Shown here piece after piece: positions 45,514 to 54,452 of a stretch of 61,072 nt of DNA. The notes under the pieces are model-generated. The model saw only the letters and a list, made by a program, of their open reading frames with translations. It had not been told where the DNA came from and searched no databases. This DNA is from Pseudomonas syringae (GTDB taxonomy: Bacteria > Pseudomonadota > Gammaproteobacteria > Pseudomonadales > Pseudomonadaceae), in NCBI RefSeq assembly GCF_021606685.1, contig NZ_WKCB01000027.1:1-61072 (forward strand), given 5' to 3'. The position numbers and the translations under genes are program-made. Positions within the stretch are counted from its first letter, which is position 1; each line of letters starts with the position of its first letter.

Positions 45514-47160
45514 ATGCCCGTCGCTTTTCGTTTGCCGTTGCAGGTCTTCTACGAACGTGAAGCGCGGCACCCGCGCCAAACCTTTCTGGTGCAACCCGTT
45601 GGCGCGGGCGAGGTGCAGATGCTCACCTGGGGCGATGTCGGCCACCAGGCGCGTTGCGCCGCGCATTGGCTGCGCGCCCAGGCATTGCCGCCGGGCTCGC
45701 ACATTGCGCTGATCTCGAAAAACTGCGCGCACTGGATCATCGCCGACCTGGCAATCTGGATGGCCGGGCATGTCTCGGTGCCGCTGTACCCCAACCTCAC
45801 CGCCGATTCCGTCGGCCATGTGCTGAGCCATTCCGAGGCGGCGCTGGTGTTTATCGGCAAGCTCGATGACTGGCCCTCCATGGCCCCTGGCGTACCGGCG
45901 GGTTTGCGCACCATCAGCCTGCCGCTGTGCCCCGTCGGCCCCTTCGATTACCGCTGGGCCGATCTGCAGGGCTGCCCACCGATCGAAGACGACCCGCTGC
46001 CCCACGCGTCGGACCTGGCCACCATTATCTACACCTCCGGCACCACCGGGCTGCCCAAAGGCGTGATGCACAGCTTCGGCGCCCTGGGTTTCGCCGCCAC
46101 CCATGGCACCGAGTTGTTTGGCCTGGGGGAGGGCGACCGGCTGCTCTCTTACCTGCCGCTGTGCCATGTGGCGGAGCGGATGTTTGTCGAGATGGCGGCG
46201 ATCTACACCGGGCAAACGGTGTTTTTCGCCGAGAGCCTCGAGACGTTTCTGACCGACCTGCGCCGGGCGCGTCCGACGGCACTGTTTGGCGTACCGCGAA
46301 TCTGGAGCAAATTCCAGATGGGGGTCTATGCCAGGATCCCGCAAAAACGCCTGGACACCCTGCTGGGCCTGCCCTTTATCGGCAAGCGCGTGGGCCGCAA
46401 GGTGCTCGTCGGGCTGGGCCTGGACGCGTTGCGCATTGCGTTGTCCGGTGCAGCGCCGGTGCCCGAGGCGCTGCTGCGCTGGTATCAACGCCTGGGCCTG
46501 GATGTGCTGGAGGTGTACGGCATGACAGAGAGCTGCGGCTACTCCCACGTCTGTCGCCCCGGCCAACAGCGCATTGGCTGGATCGGCCTGCCCTGTCCAG
46601 GGGTCGAGGTGCGCATCGACCCCTCGGGTGAAGTCCAGGTGCGCAGCGGTGCGACCATGCTCGGCTACTACAAGGACCCGCAGAAAACCGCCGAGGCCCT
46701 CACCGCCGATGGTTTCCTGCGCACCGGCGACAAGGGCGAGCAGGACGCCGACGGGCGTCTGCGCCTGACCGGGCGGCTCAAGGAAATCTTCAAGACCAGC
46801 AAAGGCAAATACGTCGCCCCGGCGCCAATTGAAAACCGCCTCGCCGAACATGCGCGCATCGACCAGGTGTGCGTGGTGGGCGAGGGCCTGCCGGCGCCGC
46901 TTGGCCTGTGCGTGGTGACGGCGGGCCAGGACCGGCAAGCCTTGCGCAGCAGCCTTGAGCGTTGGCTGGAGCAGGTCAACCAGGCGCTGGATAAACATGA
47001 GCGCTTGCGCCAGCTGGTGGTGGTGAAAGACTACTGGGCGGTGGACAACGGCTTTCTGACACCGACCCTCAAGATCAAACGCACCGTGATCGAGTCGACT
47101 TACGGTGCACAGTTTCACGTTTGGAGCGAGCGTTCCGAGACGGTTGTGTGGCAGGATTAG
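45514..47160 (+). CDS. AMP-binding long-chain acyl-CoA synthetase-like
   Basis: A 548-residue adenylate-forming enzyme that would activate a fatty acid with ATP and CoA. The P-loop is IYTSGTTGLPKG, followed by YGMTESCGYSHV, FLRTGDKGEQDADGRL and the C-terminal LKEIFKTSKGKYVAPAPIEN with the catalytic Lys. It is of the FAA1 type rather than the main FadD. The start ATG follows AGGAG. A hotdog thioesterase gene lies 31 bases downstream, so both may be co-transcribed from the palindrome-bearing promoter. Confidence 0.88.
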   Translation: MPVAFRLPLQVFYEREARHPRQTFLVQPVGAGEVQMLTWGDVGHQARCAAHWLRAQALPPGSHIALISKNCAHWIIADLAIWMAGHVSVPLYPNLTADSVGHVLSHSEAALVFIGKLDDWPSMAPGVPAGLRTISLPLCPVGPFDYRWADLQGCPPIEDDPLPHASDLATIIYTSGTTGLPKGVMHSFGALGFAATHGTELFGLGEGDRLLSYLPLCHVAERMFVEMAAIYTGQTVFFAESLETFLTDLRRARPTALFGVPRIWSKFQMGVYARIPQKRLDTLLGLPFIGKRVGRKVLVGLGLDALRIALSGAAPVPEALLRWYQRLGLDVLEVYGMTESCGYSHVCRPGQQRIGWIGLPCPGVEVRIDPSGEVQVRSGATMLGYYKDPQKTAEALTADGFLRTGDKGEQDADGRLRLTGRLKEIFKTSKGKYVAPAPIENRLAEHARIDQVCVVGEGLPAPLGLCVVTAGQDRQALRSSLERWLEQVNQALDKHERLRQLVVVKDYWAVDNGFLTPTLKIKRTVIESTYGAQFHVWSERSETVVWQD

Positions 47161-47191
47161 GGTCGTAATAAAACCAACAAGGATAATTTCC

Positions 47192-47635
47192 ATGAGCCTG
47201 TGGCACACCCAACCGAATATCGAGCAACTGAATGCCGGCCAGAAAAACAGCATCGGTGAGTTGCTGGATATCCGCATCGAAAGCTTCGACGACGATTCCC
47301 TGACCGCCAGTATGCCGGTCGACCACCGTACCCATCAGCCCTTCGGTTTGCTGCATGGCGGCGCGTCGGTGGTCCTGGCAGAGAGCGTCGGCTCCATGGC
47401 GGCCTACCTGTGTGTCGATCCGAGCAAGTTCTATTGCGTGGGCCTGGAGGTCAACGCCAACCACTTGCGCGGTGTGCGCAGCGGGCGCGTGACGGCGGTG
47501 GCCAAGGCGATTCATATCGGGCGTACCACCCAGGTGTGGGACATCCGCCTGACCAGCGATGACGGCAAGGCCAGCTGCATTTCGCGCCTGACCATGGCCG
47601 TGGTGCCGCTGGGTGAGAACCCGCCGGCACGATAG
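47192..47635 (+). CDS. Hotdog acyl-CoA thioesterase (MenI/EntH-like)
   Basis: A 147-residue thioesterase with the motif HQPFGLLHGGASVVLAESVGSMAA, in which Glu of LAES is the likely catalytic acid, typical of the MenI/YdiI and EntH class. These hydrolyse aromatic or short acyl-CoA thioesters. It opens MSLWHTQPNIEQLN with AAGGA upstream. Position next to an acyl-CoA synthetase suggests linked acyl-CoA turnover. Confidence 0.88.
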   Translation: MSLWHTQPNIEQLNAGQKNSIGELLDIRIESFDDDSLTASMPVDHRTHQPFGLLHGGASVVLAESVGSMAAYLCVDPSKFYCVGLEVNANHLRGVRSGRVTAVAKAIHIGRTTQVWDIRLTSDDGKASCISRLTMAVVPLGENPPAR

Positions 47636-47732
47636 GCGTGGCGTGAGTGTCATCATTCCTGGCAGTTACAGTCATTGCTGTGCGGCGTTGGCGTGGTGAC
47701 AATCAATCTCTGTTCTTGTAGATGGGTCCGGT

Positions 47733-48536
47733 ATGTCGCAGCACGTGTTTTTTGCTCACGCCAATGGTTTTCCTTCGGCCACCTACGGCAAGCTGTTTGC
47801 CGCCCTGGCCCCGGAATACAGCGTGGCCCATCTGCCGCAGCACGGCCACGACCCCAGGTTTCCGGTAGACGATAACTGGCAGAACCTGGTGGATGAACTG
47901 ATTCACCACCTGGAGCTGCAACCACAGCCGGTTTGGGGCGTGGGCCACTCCCTGGGTGGCGTGCTGCACCTGCACGCGGCCATGCGTTGCCCGCAGTTGT
48001 ATCGCGGGGTGGTGATGCTCGACTCGCCGGTATTGACCCGCGCCGACCGCTGGGTGATCCGTGCGGCCAAGCGTTTCGGCTTTATCGACCGCCTGACCCC
48101 GGCCGGCCGCACCCTCGGGCGTCGCGAAGAGTTCGCCGACCTGGCGAGCGCGCGCAGCTACTTTGCCGGCAAGACGCTGTTTCGCGGGTTCGACCCGGAG
48201 TGCTTCGACGCCTACCTGCAACATGGCCTGGAGCAGGTGGGCGATCGCCTGCGCCTGCGTTTCGACCCGGCCACCGAAATCAGCATCTACCGTGGCGTGC
48301 CTCATACCAGCCCTGGCCAGGTTCGCCAATTGCAGGTGCCGCTGGCGGTGGTGCGCGGCCGGCAAAGCCGCGTGGTGATGCGTCACCACGCCAGCGGCGT
48401 CGGGCGCCTGCCCATGGGCGAAATGCTCACCATGCCCGGCGGCCATATGTTCCCCCTTGAACGCCCGCAGGACACCGCAACCTTGATCAAGAACCTGTTC
48501 GCCCGCTGGCAAGCCCGTGAGCGCAGTTGCGCATGA
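47733..48536 (+). CDS. Alpha/beta hydrolase
   Basis: A 267-residue cytoplasmic alpha/beta hydrolase. The nucleophile elbow is GHSLGG, and the likely His is in MPGGHMFPLE near the C-terminus. The substrate is unknown. The gene overlaps the next hydrolase gene by four bases, and I recall the same adjacent pair downstream of the thioesterase in P. aeruginosa. Confidence 0.82.
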   Translation: MSQHVFFAHANGFPSATYGKLFAALAPEYSVAHLPQHGHDPRFPVDDNWQNLVDELIHHLELQPQPVWGVGHSLGGVLHLHAAMRCPQLYRGVVMLDSPVLTRADRWVIRAAKRFGFIDRLTPAGRTLGRREEFADLASARSYFAGKTLFRGFDPECFDAYLQHGLEQVGDRLRLRFDPATEISIYRGVPHTSPGQVRQLQVPLAVVRGRQSRVVMRHHASGVGRLPMGEMLTMPGGHMFPLERPQDTATLIKNLFARWQARERSCA

Positions 48537-49387
48537 GTACGCCGGTCGAAGAAGTGCGCCTGAGCCTGCCGCATATCGAGTTGGCCGCCCATCTGTTCGG
48601 GCCCGAGGACGGCTTGCCGGTCATCGCCCTGCATGGCTGGCTGGACAACGCCAACAGCTTTGCGCGGCTGGCGCCCAAGCTGACCGGCTTGCGCATTGTG
48701 GCCCTGGATATGGCCGGCCATGGGCATTCGGCGCATCGCCCCGCAGGCGCAGGCTATGCCTTGTGGGACTATGTGTTCGACGTGCTGCAGGTGGCCGAGC
48801 AACTGGGCTGGAAACGTTTTGCATTACTTGGCCACTCCCTCGGCGCCATCGTCTCGATGGTGCTGGCCGGGGCCCTGCCGGAACGGGTCACGCACCTGGG
48901 CTTGATCGACGGCGTGATCCCGCCCACCGCCAGCGGCGAGAACGCAGCCGAGCGGCTGGGCATGGCCTTGCAGGCGCAATTGAACCTGCAAGACAAGCGC
49001 AAACCGGTCTACAGCACCCTCGATCGGGCGGTTGAAGCCCGCATGAAAGGCGTGGTGGCGGTCAGCCGTGAAGCCGCCGAACTCCTGGCCCAGCGCGGTT
49101 TGATGCCGGTGGCGGGCGGTTACACCTGGCGCACCGACAGCCGCTTGACCCTGGCTTCGCCGATGCGTCTGACCGATGAGCAAGCAATGGCGTTCGTTAA
49201 GCGGGTGGGTTGCCCGACACAGTTAGTGGTCGCGGCTGACGGCATGTTGGCGAAACATCCCGAATTGCTTTCTCAGCTACCGTTCACGGTTACCACGCTG
49301 CCAGGCGGCCATCATTTGCACCTGAATGATGAGTCTGGCGCGGTCCTTGTTGCAGACTGTTTCAATCGGTTCTTCTCCGCGCCTTGA
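48533..49387 (+). CDS. Alpha/beta hydrolase
   Basis: A 284-residue hydrolase with oxyanion region LHGWLDNANSF, nucleophile GHSLGA and a His in LPGGHHLHL. It may act on esters or epoxides; the family cannot be refined from sequence. It is coupled to the upstream hydrolase (ATGA overlap). The start at MSTPVEEVRLSLP is set by that overlap. Confidence 0.84.
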   Translation: MSTPVEEVRLSLPHIELAAHLFGPEDGLPVIALHGWLDNANSFARLAPKLTGLRIVALDMAGHGHSAHRPAGAGYALWDYVFDVLQVAEQLGWKRFALLGHSLGAIVSMVLAGALPERVTHLGLIDGVIPPTASGENAAERLGMALQAQLNLQDKRKPVYSTLDRAVEARMKGVVAVSREAAELLAQRGLMPVAGGYTWRTDSRLTLASPMRLTDEQAMAFVKRVGCPTQLVVAADGMLAKHPELLSQLPFTVTTLPGGHHLHLNDESGAVLVADCFNRFFSAP

Positions 49388-49436
49388 CTTGGGGCGGTCA
49401 ACTGCCGAGGCTGGGCGGATTGAAAGGGAGTCAACC

Positions 49437-49493
49437 ATGAACCACCTCAACACCGCTGTGCGCTCCGATGGCCAGGGCTCATTGATCCGATGA
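49437..49493 (+). CDS. 18-codon leader ORF coupled to DUF4892 gene
   Basis: A short open frame of 18 codons (MNHLNTAVRSDGQGSLIR) with a strong ribosome site AAGGGAG seven bases ahead. Its TGA stop overlaps the DUF4892 start codon (ATGA). The downstream gene has no ribosome site of its own (ATTGATCCG), so translation probably depends on ribosomes finishing this leader. There is no run of one amino acid that would suggest attenuation. Confidence 0.6.
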   Translation: MNHLNTAVRSDGQGSLIR

Positions 49494-50308
49494 GCCTGCG
49501 TAAAGGATGTATCCGTGCCCTCGGGCTGTGTTGCTTCAGCCCCCTGGTGTTTGCCGCCGATGTGCCGGGAAGTCAGGATTTGCCTGCGGTGTCCCGTCAG
49601 GTCGACGCACAAATCGTCGATTACCGCCCGGCCGAAGAGAAGGAACGCATCTACCCCATGGGCGCGATCCGCAGGATCAGCGGCCAACTGCGTTACGAAG
49701 GCCAGGCCACCGCCCGTGGGCAAGCCACGGCCATTACCTACGAACTGCCCGCCGAGCACACCTCCAGTGCCGCGTTCACCGCAACGCGCGAAGCCTTGCA
49801 GGCCCAGGGCGCGCAACTGCTGTTCTGGTGCCAGGCCCGCGATTGCGGCGAAAGCAGCCTATGGGCCAATGAAGTGTTCGGCAACGCCAAGCTGGTAGGG
49901 GCCGACGGCCAGCAGGAATACCTGCTTTTGCGCCTGGCCGCGCCGCAGGACAATTCCCTGGTGGCGCTGTACGGCATCACGCGGGGCAATCGCCGGGCCT
50001 ATCTGCACGTGGAGCAACTGGACGCCAACGCGCCCCTGGGCAACCTGCTGCCAACCTCGGCGACCCTGCTGCGCGAGCTGAAAAGCACCGGCGAGCTGGA
50101 TTTGCCTGCGCTCGGTGGCGAGCCTGACGACACGTGGCTGACCCTGATTTCCCGTGGGTTGAACCTCGATACCACGTTGCGCGTCAGCTTGACCGGCCCT
50201 GCGGCCGAAGCCTGGCGCCTGGCCCTGATCGACAAGGGCGTGCGCGCCGCCCGGCTGGAAACCGGCACCGATGAAACCAAAGGTCTGCACCTGCATCTGA
50301 TACGCTGA
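49490..50308 (+). CDS. DUF4892 exported protein
   Basis: A 272-residue secreted protein with a signal peptide ending VFAA-DV. The DUF4892 domain includes DYRPAEEKERIYPMGAIRRISGQLRY and LFWCQARDCGESSLWAN, the latter with two Cys that could form a disulfide. The C-terminal part resembles an OmpA-like fold only weakly. Function is unknown. It is read through a coupled leader ORF. Confidence 0.82.
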   Translation: MSLRKGCIRALGLCCFSPLVFAADVPGSQDLPAVSRQVDAQIVDYRPAEEKERIYPMGAIRRISGQLRYEGQATARGQATAITYELPAEHTSSAAFTATREALQAQGAQLLFWCQARDCGESSLWANEVFGNAKLVGADGQQEYLLLRLAAPQDNSLVALYGITRGNRRAYLHVEQLDANAPLGNLLPTSATLLRELKSTGELDLPALGGEPDDTWLTLISRGLNLDTTLRVSLTGPAAEAWRLALIDKGVRAARLETGTDETKGLHLHLIR

Positions 50309-50317
50309 CCGCCACAA

Positions 50318-50342
50318 GGTGAACGGACCCGTGCCGTTCGCC
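50318..50342 (+). other. Hairpin after the DUF4892 gene
   Basis: GGTGAACGG and CCGTTCGCC pair with one wobble around a seven-base loop. No T-run follows, so termination is uncertain; it may only mark the 3' end of the operon. Confidence 0.4.
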
Positions 50343-50380
50343 TAAGCTCTCTTCCTACAGCCTTCCTCTAGAGATACCCG

Positions 50381-51439
50381 ATGCTCAATAACGATCGCCT
50401 GCTGGTGCAAATCCTGCTGCTGGTGCTGTTCGGTGCCAGCTTGTGGGTGATGGCGCCGTTCTGGTCGGCGCTGTTCTGGGGTGCGGTGCTGGCCTTTGCC
50501 AGTTGGCCGTTGATGCGCTTGCTCACGCGAGCGCTGGGCGGCCGCGAATCCCTGGCCGCTGGCATCCTGACCTTAGGCTGGATGTTGCTGGTGGCGGTAC
50601 CGCTGGTGTGGCTGGGGTTCAACCTGGCCGACCATGTGCGCGATGCCACGGCGTTGATCAAGGACATCCAAGTCGACGGCCTGCCCGAGGCGCCTGCGTG
50701 GCTGGGCTCGGTGCCGCTGGTCGGCGAGCGGCTGGTGGCGATGTGGGACAGTATCGACCAGCAGGGCGCGGCATTGATGGTCAGCATCAAGCCGTACCTG
50801 GGGCAGGTGGGCAACTGGTTGCTGGCGCGCAGCGCGCAGATCGGCGGCGGCATACTTGAACTCACCCTGAGCCTGGTATTCGTGTTCTTTTTCTATCGTG
50901 ATGGGCCACGACTGGCGATGTTCGTGCACCGCTTGCTCGAGCGCTTGATCGGCGACCGTGCCGGTTACTACATCGAACTGGTAGCCGGCACCGTGCAACG
51001 AGTGGTCAATGGCGTGATCGGCACCGCCGCCGCGCAGGCCGTGCTGGCGTTGATCGGCTTTCTGATTGCCGGGGTGCCGGGCGCGCTGGTGCTGGGCATC
51101 GTGACATTCCTGCTCAGCCTGATCCCCATGGGCCCACCGCTGGTGTGGATCCCGGCCACGGCCTGGCTGGCATGGAAGGGCGACTACACCTATGCGGTCT
51201 TCCTCGGGGTGTGGGGTACGTTCATCATCAGCGGCGTGGACAACGTGCTCAAACCCTACCTGATCAGTCGCGGCGGCAACCTGCCGCTGGTGATCGTGTT
51301 GCTGGGTGTGTTCGGCGGCTTGATTGCCTTTGGTTTCATCGGCCTGTTTATCGGCCCGACCCTATTGGCGGTGGCTTATAGCCTGTTAATGGACTGGAGT
51401 GCGACCCACGCGCAGCGCCGCGAAGACAAACCGCTATAA
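50381..51439 (+). CDS. AI-2E family permease (YdiK/PerM-like)
   Basis: A 352-residue inner-membrane protein of the AI-2E exporter/transporter family with about seven hydrophobic segments and the family motif FGGLIAFGFIGLFIGPTLLAVAYSLL at the C-terminus. Some members export AI-2, others act as sodium/proton antiporters; no substrate can be assigned. Its start follows GAGATACCCG. A REPIN follows the stop codon. Confidence 0.9.
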   Translation: MLNNDRLLVQILLLVLFGASLWVMAPFWSALFWGAVLAFASWPLMRLLTRALGGRESLAAGILTLGWMLLVAVPLVWLGFNLADHVRDATALIKDIQVDGLPEAPAWLGSVPLVGERLVAMWDSIDQQGAALMVSIKPYLGQVGNWLLARSAQIGGGILELTLSLVFVFFFYRDGPRLAMFVHRLLERLIGDRAGYYIELVAGTVQRVVNGVIGTAAAQAVLALIGFLIAGVPGALVLGIVTFLLSLIPMGPPLVWIPATAWLAWKGDYTYAVFLGVWGTFIISGVDNVLKPYLISRGGNLPLVIVLLGVFGGLIAFGFIGLFIGPTLLAVAYSLLMDWSATHAQRREDKPL

Positions 51440-51458
51440 CTGCCCTGTGCAAGCGAAT

Positions 51459-51545
51459 GTGGGAGGGGGCTTGCCCCCGATGGCAGTGGGTCAGTAACAG
51501 ACTCATCAAATGACACACCCTCATCGGGGGCAAGCCCCCTCCCAC
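51459..51545. repeat. REP doublet (REPIN), head-in
   Basis: Two inverted GGGGGCTTGCCCCC copies sit between the convergent AI-2E permease and sensor-kinase genes, 19 bases and 3 bases from their stop codons. Confidence 0.92.
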
Positions 51546-51548
51546 ATT

Positions 51549-52583
51549 TCAGGCTCGGGGCAACCACATCACAGCGGTCAAGCCGCCGCCTGGGGTCTCT
51601 TCCAGGCTCAGGCGGCCGCCGAGGCGCTCTGCGGCTTCCTTGGAAATCGTCATGCCCAGGCCGACACCACCGGAGTTGCGATTGCGTGAGCCTTCGAGCC
51701 GATAGAACGGCTCGAACACCGCCTCGCGCATGTCGGCCGCGATGCCCGGCCCATGGTCGATCACGCGGATAACCAAGGCGTCGCGGCTGTCGGTCAGCTC
51801 GATCCGCGCGGTGCCGGCATAACGCAAGGCGTTGTCGATCAGGTTGTTGAGGCATGAGCGCAGGGCCATCGGCTGCACCTGCAACGGCGCGCAGGTGCCG
51901 GCAAATTGCACATCCGCGCCTTGGTCCTGGGCGTTTTCACTCATGGACTCCACCAGTGCCTGCACATCCAGCCAATGCCGGGTTTCGCTGGTGCGCTGTT
52001 CGTGCAGGTAGCTCAGGGTGGCGTCGAGCATCCCGATCATGTCGTTCAGGTCCTGGCGCATCTGGCCTTGCAGCTTGGTGTCCTCGATCTGTTCCAGGCG
52101 CAGCTTGAGGCGTGACAGCGGGGTGCGCAGGTCGTGGGACACCGCCCCGAGCATGCGCGCGCGTTGGCTGACCTGTTCGCGGATGCGCCGTTGCATCAGG
52201 TTGAAGGTCGACGCGGCCTGTTTGGCCTCCCGTGGGCCGGACTCGTCGAGGGGTGGGCTGTCGAGGTCCAGGCTCAAGCGCTCGGCGGCGTCACTCAGGC
52301 GCTGGATCGGCCGGCTCAGCAGCTTGGCGCCATACCAGGCGGCGATGATCAGCGAGATAAACTGGAACGTCAGCGGCACGATCGGGCCGCCGAACCATGG
52401 ACGCTTGTGCTTGGGCAACGGCTTCATCGTGCCGTCCGGCTGTTCTACAAAGGCTTCCTGCGGCGGCGGTGGGGGCGGGCCGTAATAGCGAAACCACGAG
52501 ATCGCCAGCACATGGGCCAGCACGATAGCCACCAGCAACACGCCGAACAGCCGACCGAACAGCGTGTTGAACGGGGCTCGCAT
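51549..52583 (-). CDS. Sensor histidine kinase
   Basis: A 344-residue two-component sensor. Two membrane helices (about 11-30 and 67-88) bound a very short periplasmic loop of about 35 residues that begins with six prolines (YYGPPPPPPQE). Then come HAMP, HisKA with His150 (GAVSHDLRTPLSR), and an ATPase domain with NLIDNALRY, DHGPGIA and GGVGLGMTI. It is of the EnvZ type. Its start overlaps the stop codon of the response-regulator gene. The signal is unknown; so short a loop suggests membrane or small-ion sensing. Confidence 0.9.
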   Translation of the reverse strand: MRAPFNTLFGRLFGVLLVAIVLAHVLAISWFRYYGPPPPPPQEAFVEQPDGTMKPLPKHKRPWFGGPIVPLTFQFISLIIAAWYGAKLLSRPIQRLSDAAERLSLDLDSPPLDESGPREAKQAASTFNLMQRRIREQVSQRARMLGAVSHDLRTPLSRLKLRLEQIEDTKLQGQMRQDLNDMIGMLDATLSYLHEQRTSETRHWLDVQALVESMSENAQDQGADVQFAGTCAPLQVQPMALRSCLNNLIDNALRYAGTARIELTDSRDALVIRVIDHGPGIAADMREAVFEPFYRLEGSRNRNSGGVGLGMTISKEAAERLGGRLSLEETPGGGLTAVMWLPRA

Positions 52584-53347
52584 CAACCGATATCCCGCGC
52601 GTCGAACAGGTAGCCTTCGCCGCGCACGGTCTTGATCAGTTGCGGAGCCTTGGGGTCATCCCCGAGTTTCTGCCGCAGGCGCGATACCAGCAGATCGATG
52701 CTGCGATCAAACGCCTCAATCGAGCGTCCACGGGCGGCGTCCAGCAATTGCTCGCGGCTCAGCACCCGGCGCGGGCGCTCGATAAACACCCACAACAGGC
52801 GAAATTCCGCGTTGGACAGCGGCACCACCAGGCCATCGTCCGCGACCAGTTGGCGCAACACACTGTTGAGGCGCCAATTGTCGAAGCGGATATTGGCGCG
52901 CTGCTCGGTGCGGTCATCGCGCACACGGCGCAGGATGGTCTGGATCCGCGCCACCAGCTCACGCGGTTCGAACGGCTTGGACATATAGTCGTCGGCGCCA
53001 AGCTCCAGGCCGATGATGCGGTCGGTGGGTTCGCAGCGGGCGGTCAGCATCAAAATCGGAATATCCGACTCCGCGCGCAGCCAGCGGCACAGCGACAGGC
53101 CGTCTTCGCCCGGCAGCATCAGGTCGAGCACCACCACATCAAAGGTTTCGGCTTGCATGGCCAGGCGCATCGCGGCGCCGTCGGTCACGCCGGTGGCCAG
53201 AATATTGAAGCGCGCCAGGTAGTCGATCAGCAGCTCGCGGATCGGCACATCGTCGTCAACGATCAGCGCGCGGGTGTTCCAGCGCTTTTCATCAGCGATC
53301 ACCGCAGCTTTTTGCTCGTCATTCACGGGGGCGGGAGGGGTATGCAT
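52583..53347 (-). CDS. OmpR-family response regulator
   Basis: A 254-residue regulator. The receiver domain has the acidic pocket VDDD, phospho-Asp75 (VVLDLMLPGEDG) and Lys in YMSKPFEPRE. The C-terminal OmpR winged helix includes LSNAEFRLLWVFIERPRRVLSREQLLDAARG and TVRGEGYLF. The start ATG of MHTPPAP gives a 20-residue extension before the receiver. It is co-transcribed with the kinase. Targets are unknown. Confidence 0.92.
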   Translation of the reverse strand: MHTPPAPVNDEQKAAVIADEKRWNTRALIVDDDVPIRELLIDYLARFNILATGVTDGAAMRLAMQAETFDVVVLDLMLPGEDGLSLCRWLRAESDIPILMLTARCEPTDRIIGLELGADDYMSKPFEPRELVARIQTILRRVRDDRTEQRANIRFDNWRLNSVLRQLVADDGLVVPLSNAEFRLLWVFIERPRRVLSREQLLDAARGRSIEAFDRSIDLLVSRLRQKLGDDPKAPQLIKTVRGEGYLFDARDIG

Positions 53348-53564
53348 AATGCGATCATCTGCCTGGTTGTTGCGGTCAGCATAGGCGCCCAGCCACATGG
53401 CTGGAAGTGCTGGTCGGTGGGTCGTGCGAGCGAGGCTAGCGGCGGGGCGTGTTGGGGGCATGTCGTGAATGTATCAGCTTTGAAACATTTCCCCGAAATG
53501 CCCGCCAAATGGCGGTTAGTCAGTATTTACCGATCATCGGATCCCGCAACGGCGCCGCTTGCGC

Positions 53565-53570
53565 TACAAT
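53565..53570 (+). promoter_or_regulatory. pyrF -10 element
   Basis: TACAAT lies 37 bases before the pyrF start codon. No clear -35 element is seen. Confidence 0.4.
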
Positions 53571-53606
53571 CCGCGCCGATTTCGACTTGCCTGAGAGCCC
53601 ATTCCA

Positions 53607-54305
53607 ATGTCCGTCTGCCAGACTCCTATCATCGTCGCCCTGGATTACCCCACCCGTGACGCCGCACTGAAGCTGGCTGACCAGTTGGACCCTAAGCTTT
53701 GCCGGGTCAAGGTCGGCAAGGAACTGTTCACCAGTTGCGCCGCGGAAATCGTCGGCACCCTGCGTGACAAAGGCTTCGAGGTGTTCCTCGACCTGAAATT
53801 CCACGACATCCCCAACACCACCGCGATGGCGGTCAAGGCTGCGGCCGAGATGGGCGTGTGGATGGTCAATGTGCACTGCTCGGGCGGCCTGCGCATGATG
53901 ACGGCCTGCCGTGAAGTGCTGGAACAGCGCAGCGGCCCCAAACCCCTGCTGATCGGTGTGACCGTACTGACCAGCATGGAGCGCGAAGACCTGGCCGGCA
54001 TCGGCCTGGACATCGAGCCTCAGGAGCAGGTATTGCGCCTCGCGGCCCTGGCGCAGAAAGCCGGCCTCGACGGCCTGGTGTGCTCGGCGCTGGAAGCCCA
54101 GGCCCTCAAGACGGCGCACCCGTCGCTGCAATTGGTCACCCCGGGGATTCGCCCGGCGGGCAGCGCCCAGGATGATCAGCGCCGTATCCTGACCCCGCGT
54201 CAGGCACTGGACGCGGGCTCCGACTACCTGGTGATCGGTCGCCCGATCAGCCAAGCGGCAGATCCGGCCAAGGCGTTGGCGGCGGTGGTGGCCGAGATCG
54301 CCTGA
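53607..54305 (+). CDS. pyrF: Orotidine-5'-phosphate decarboxylase
   Basis: PyrF makes UMP from OMP in pyrimidine synthesis. The 232-residue barrel has the catalytic Asp62, Lys64 and Asp67 in [11 protein letters not shown], plus the phosphate-binding [10 protein letters not shown] and VIGRPISQA. It is transcribed alone, divergent from the two-component operon. A REPIN follows the stop. Confidence 0.98.
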   Translation: MSVCQTPIIVALDYPTRDAALKLADQLDPKLCRVKVGKELFTSCAAEIVGTLRDKGFEVFLDLKFHDIPNTTAMAVKAAAEMGVWMVNVHCSGGLRMMTACREVLEQRSGPKPLLIGVTVLTSMEREDLAGIGLDIEPQEQVLRLAALAQKAGLDGLVCSALEAQALKTAHPSLQLVTPGIRPAGSAQDDQRRILTPRQALDAGSDYLVIGRPISQAADPAKALAAVVAEIA

Positions 54306-54331
54306 TACCTGAGGCGAACGCAATAAATAAT

Positions 54332-54420
54332 GTGGGAGGGGGCTTGCTCCCGATAGCGGTGTGACAGTCGAAATCTTTATTGACTGAACCACCGCCATCG
54401 GGAGAAAGCCCCCTCCCACA
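54332..54420. repeat. REP doublet (REPIN), head-in, one base changed
   Basis: Left copy carries the TTGCTCCC core; the right copy reads GGGAGAAAGCCCCC with AAAG where other copies have CAAG. It separates the convergent pyrF and oxidoreductase genes. Confidence 0.9.
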
Positions 54421-54452
54421 TTTACATCACCCACAGTTAGATCGGGGGTGTA

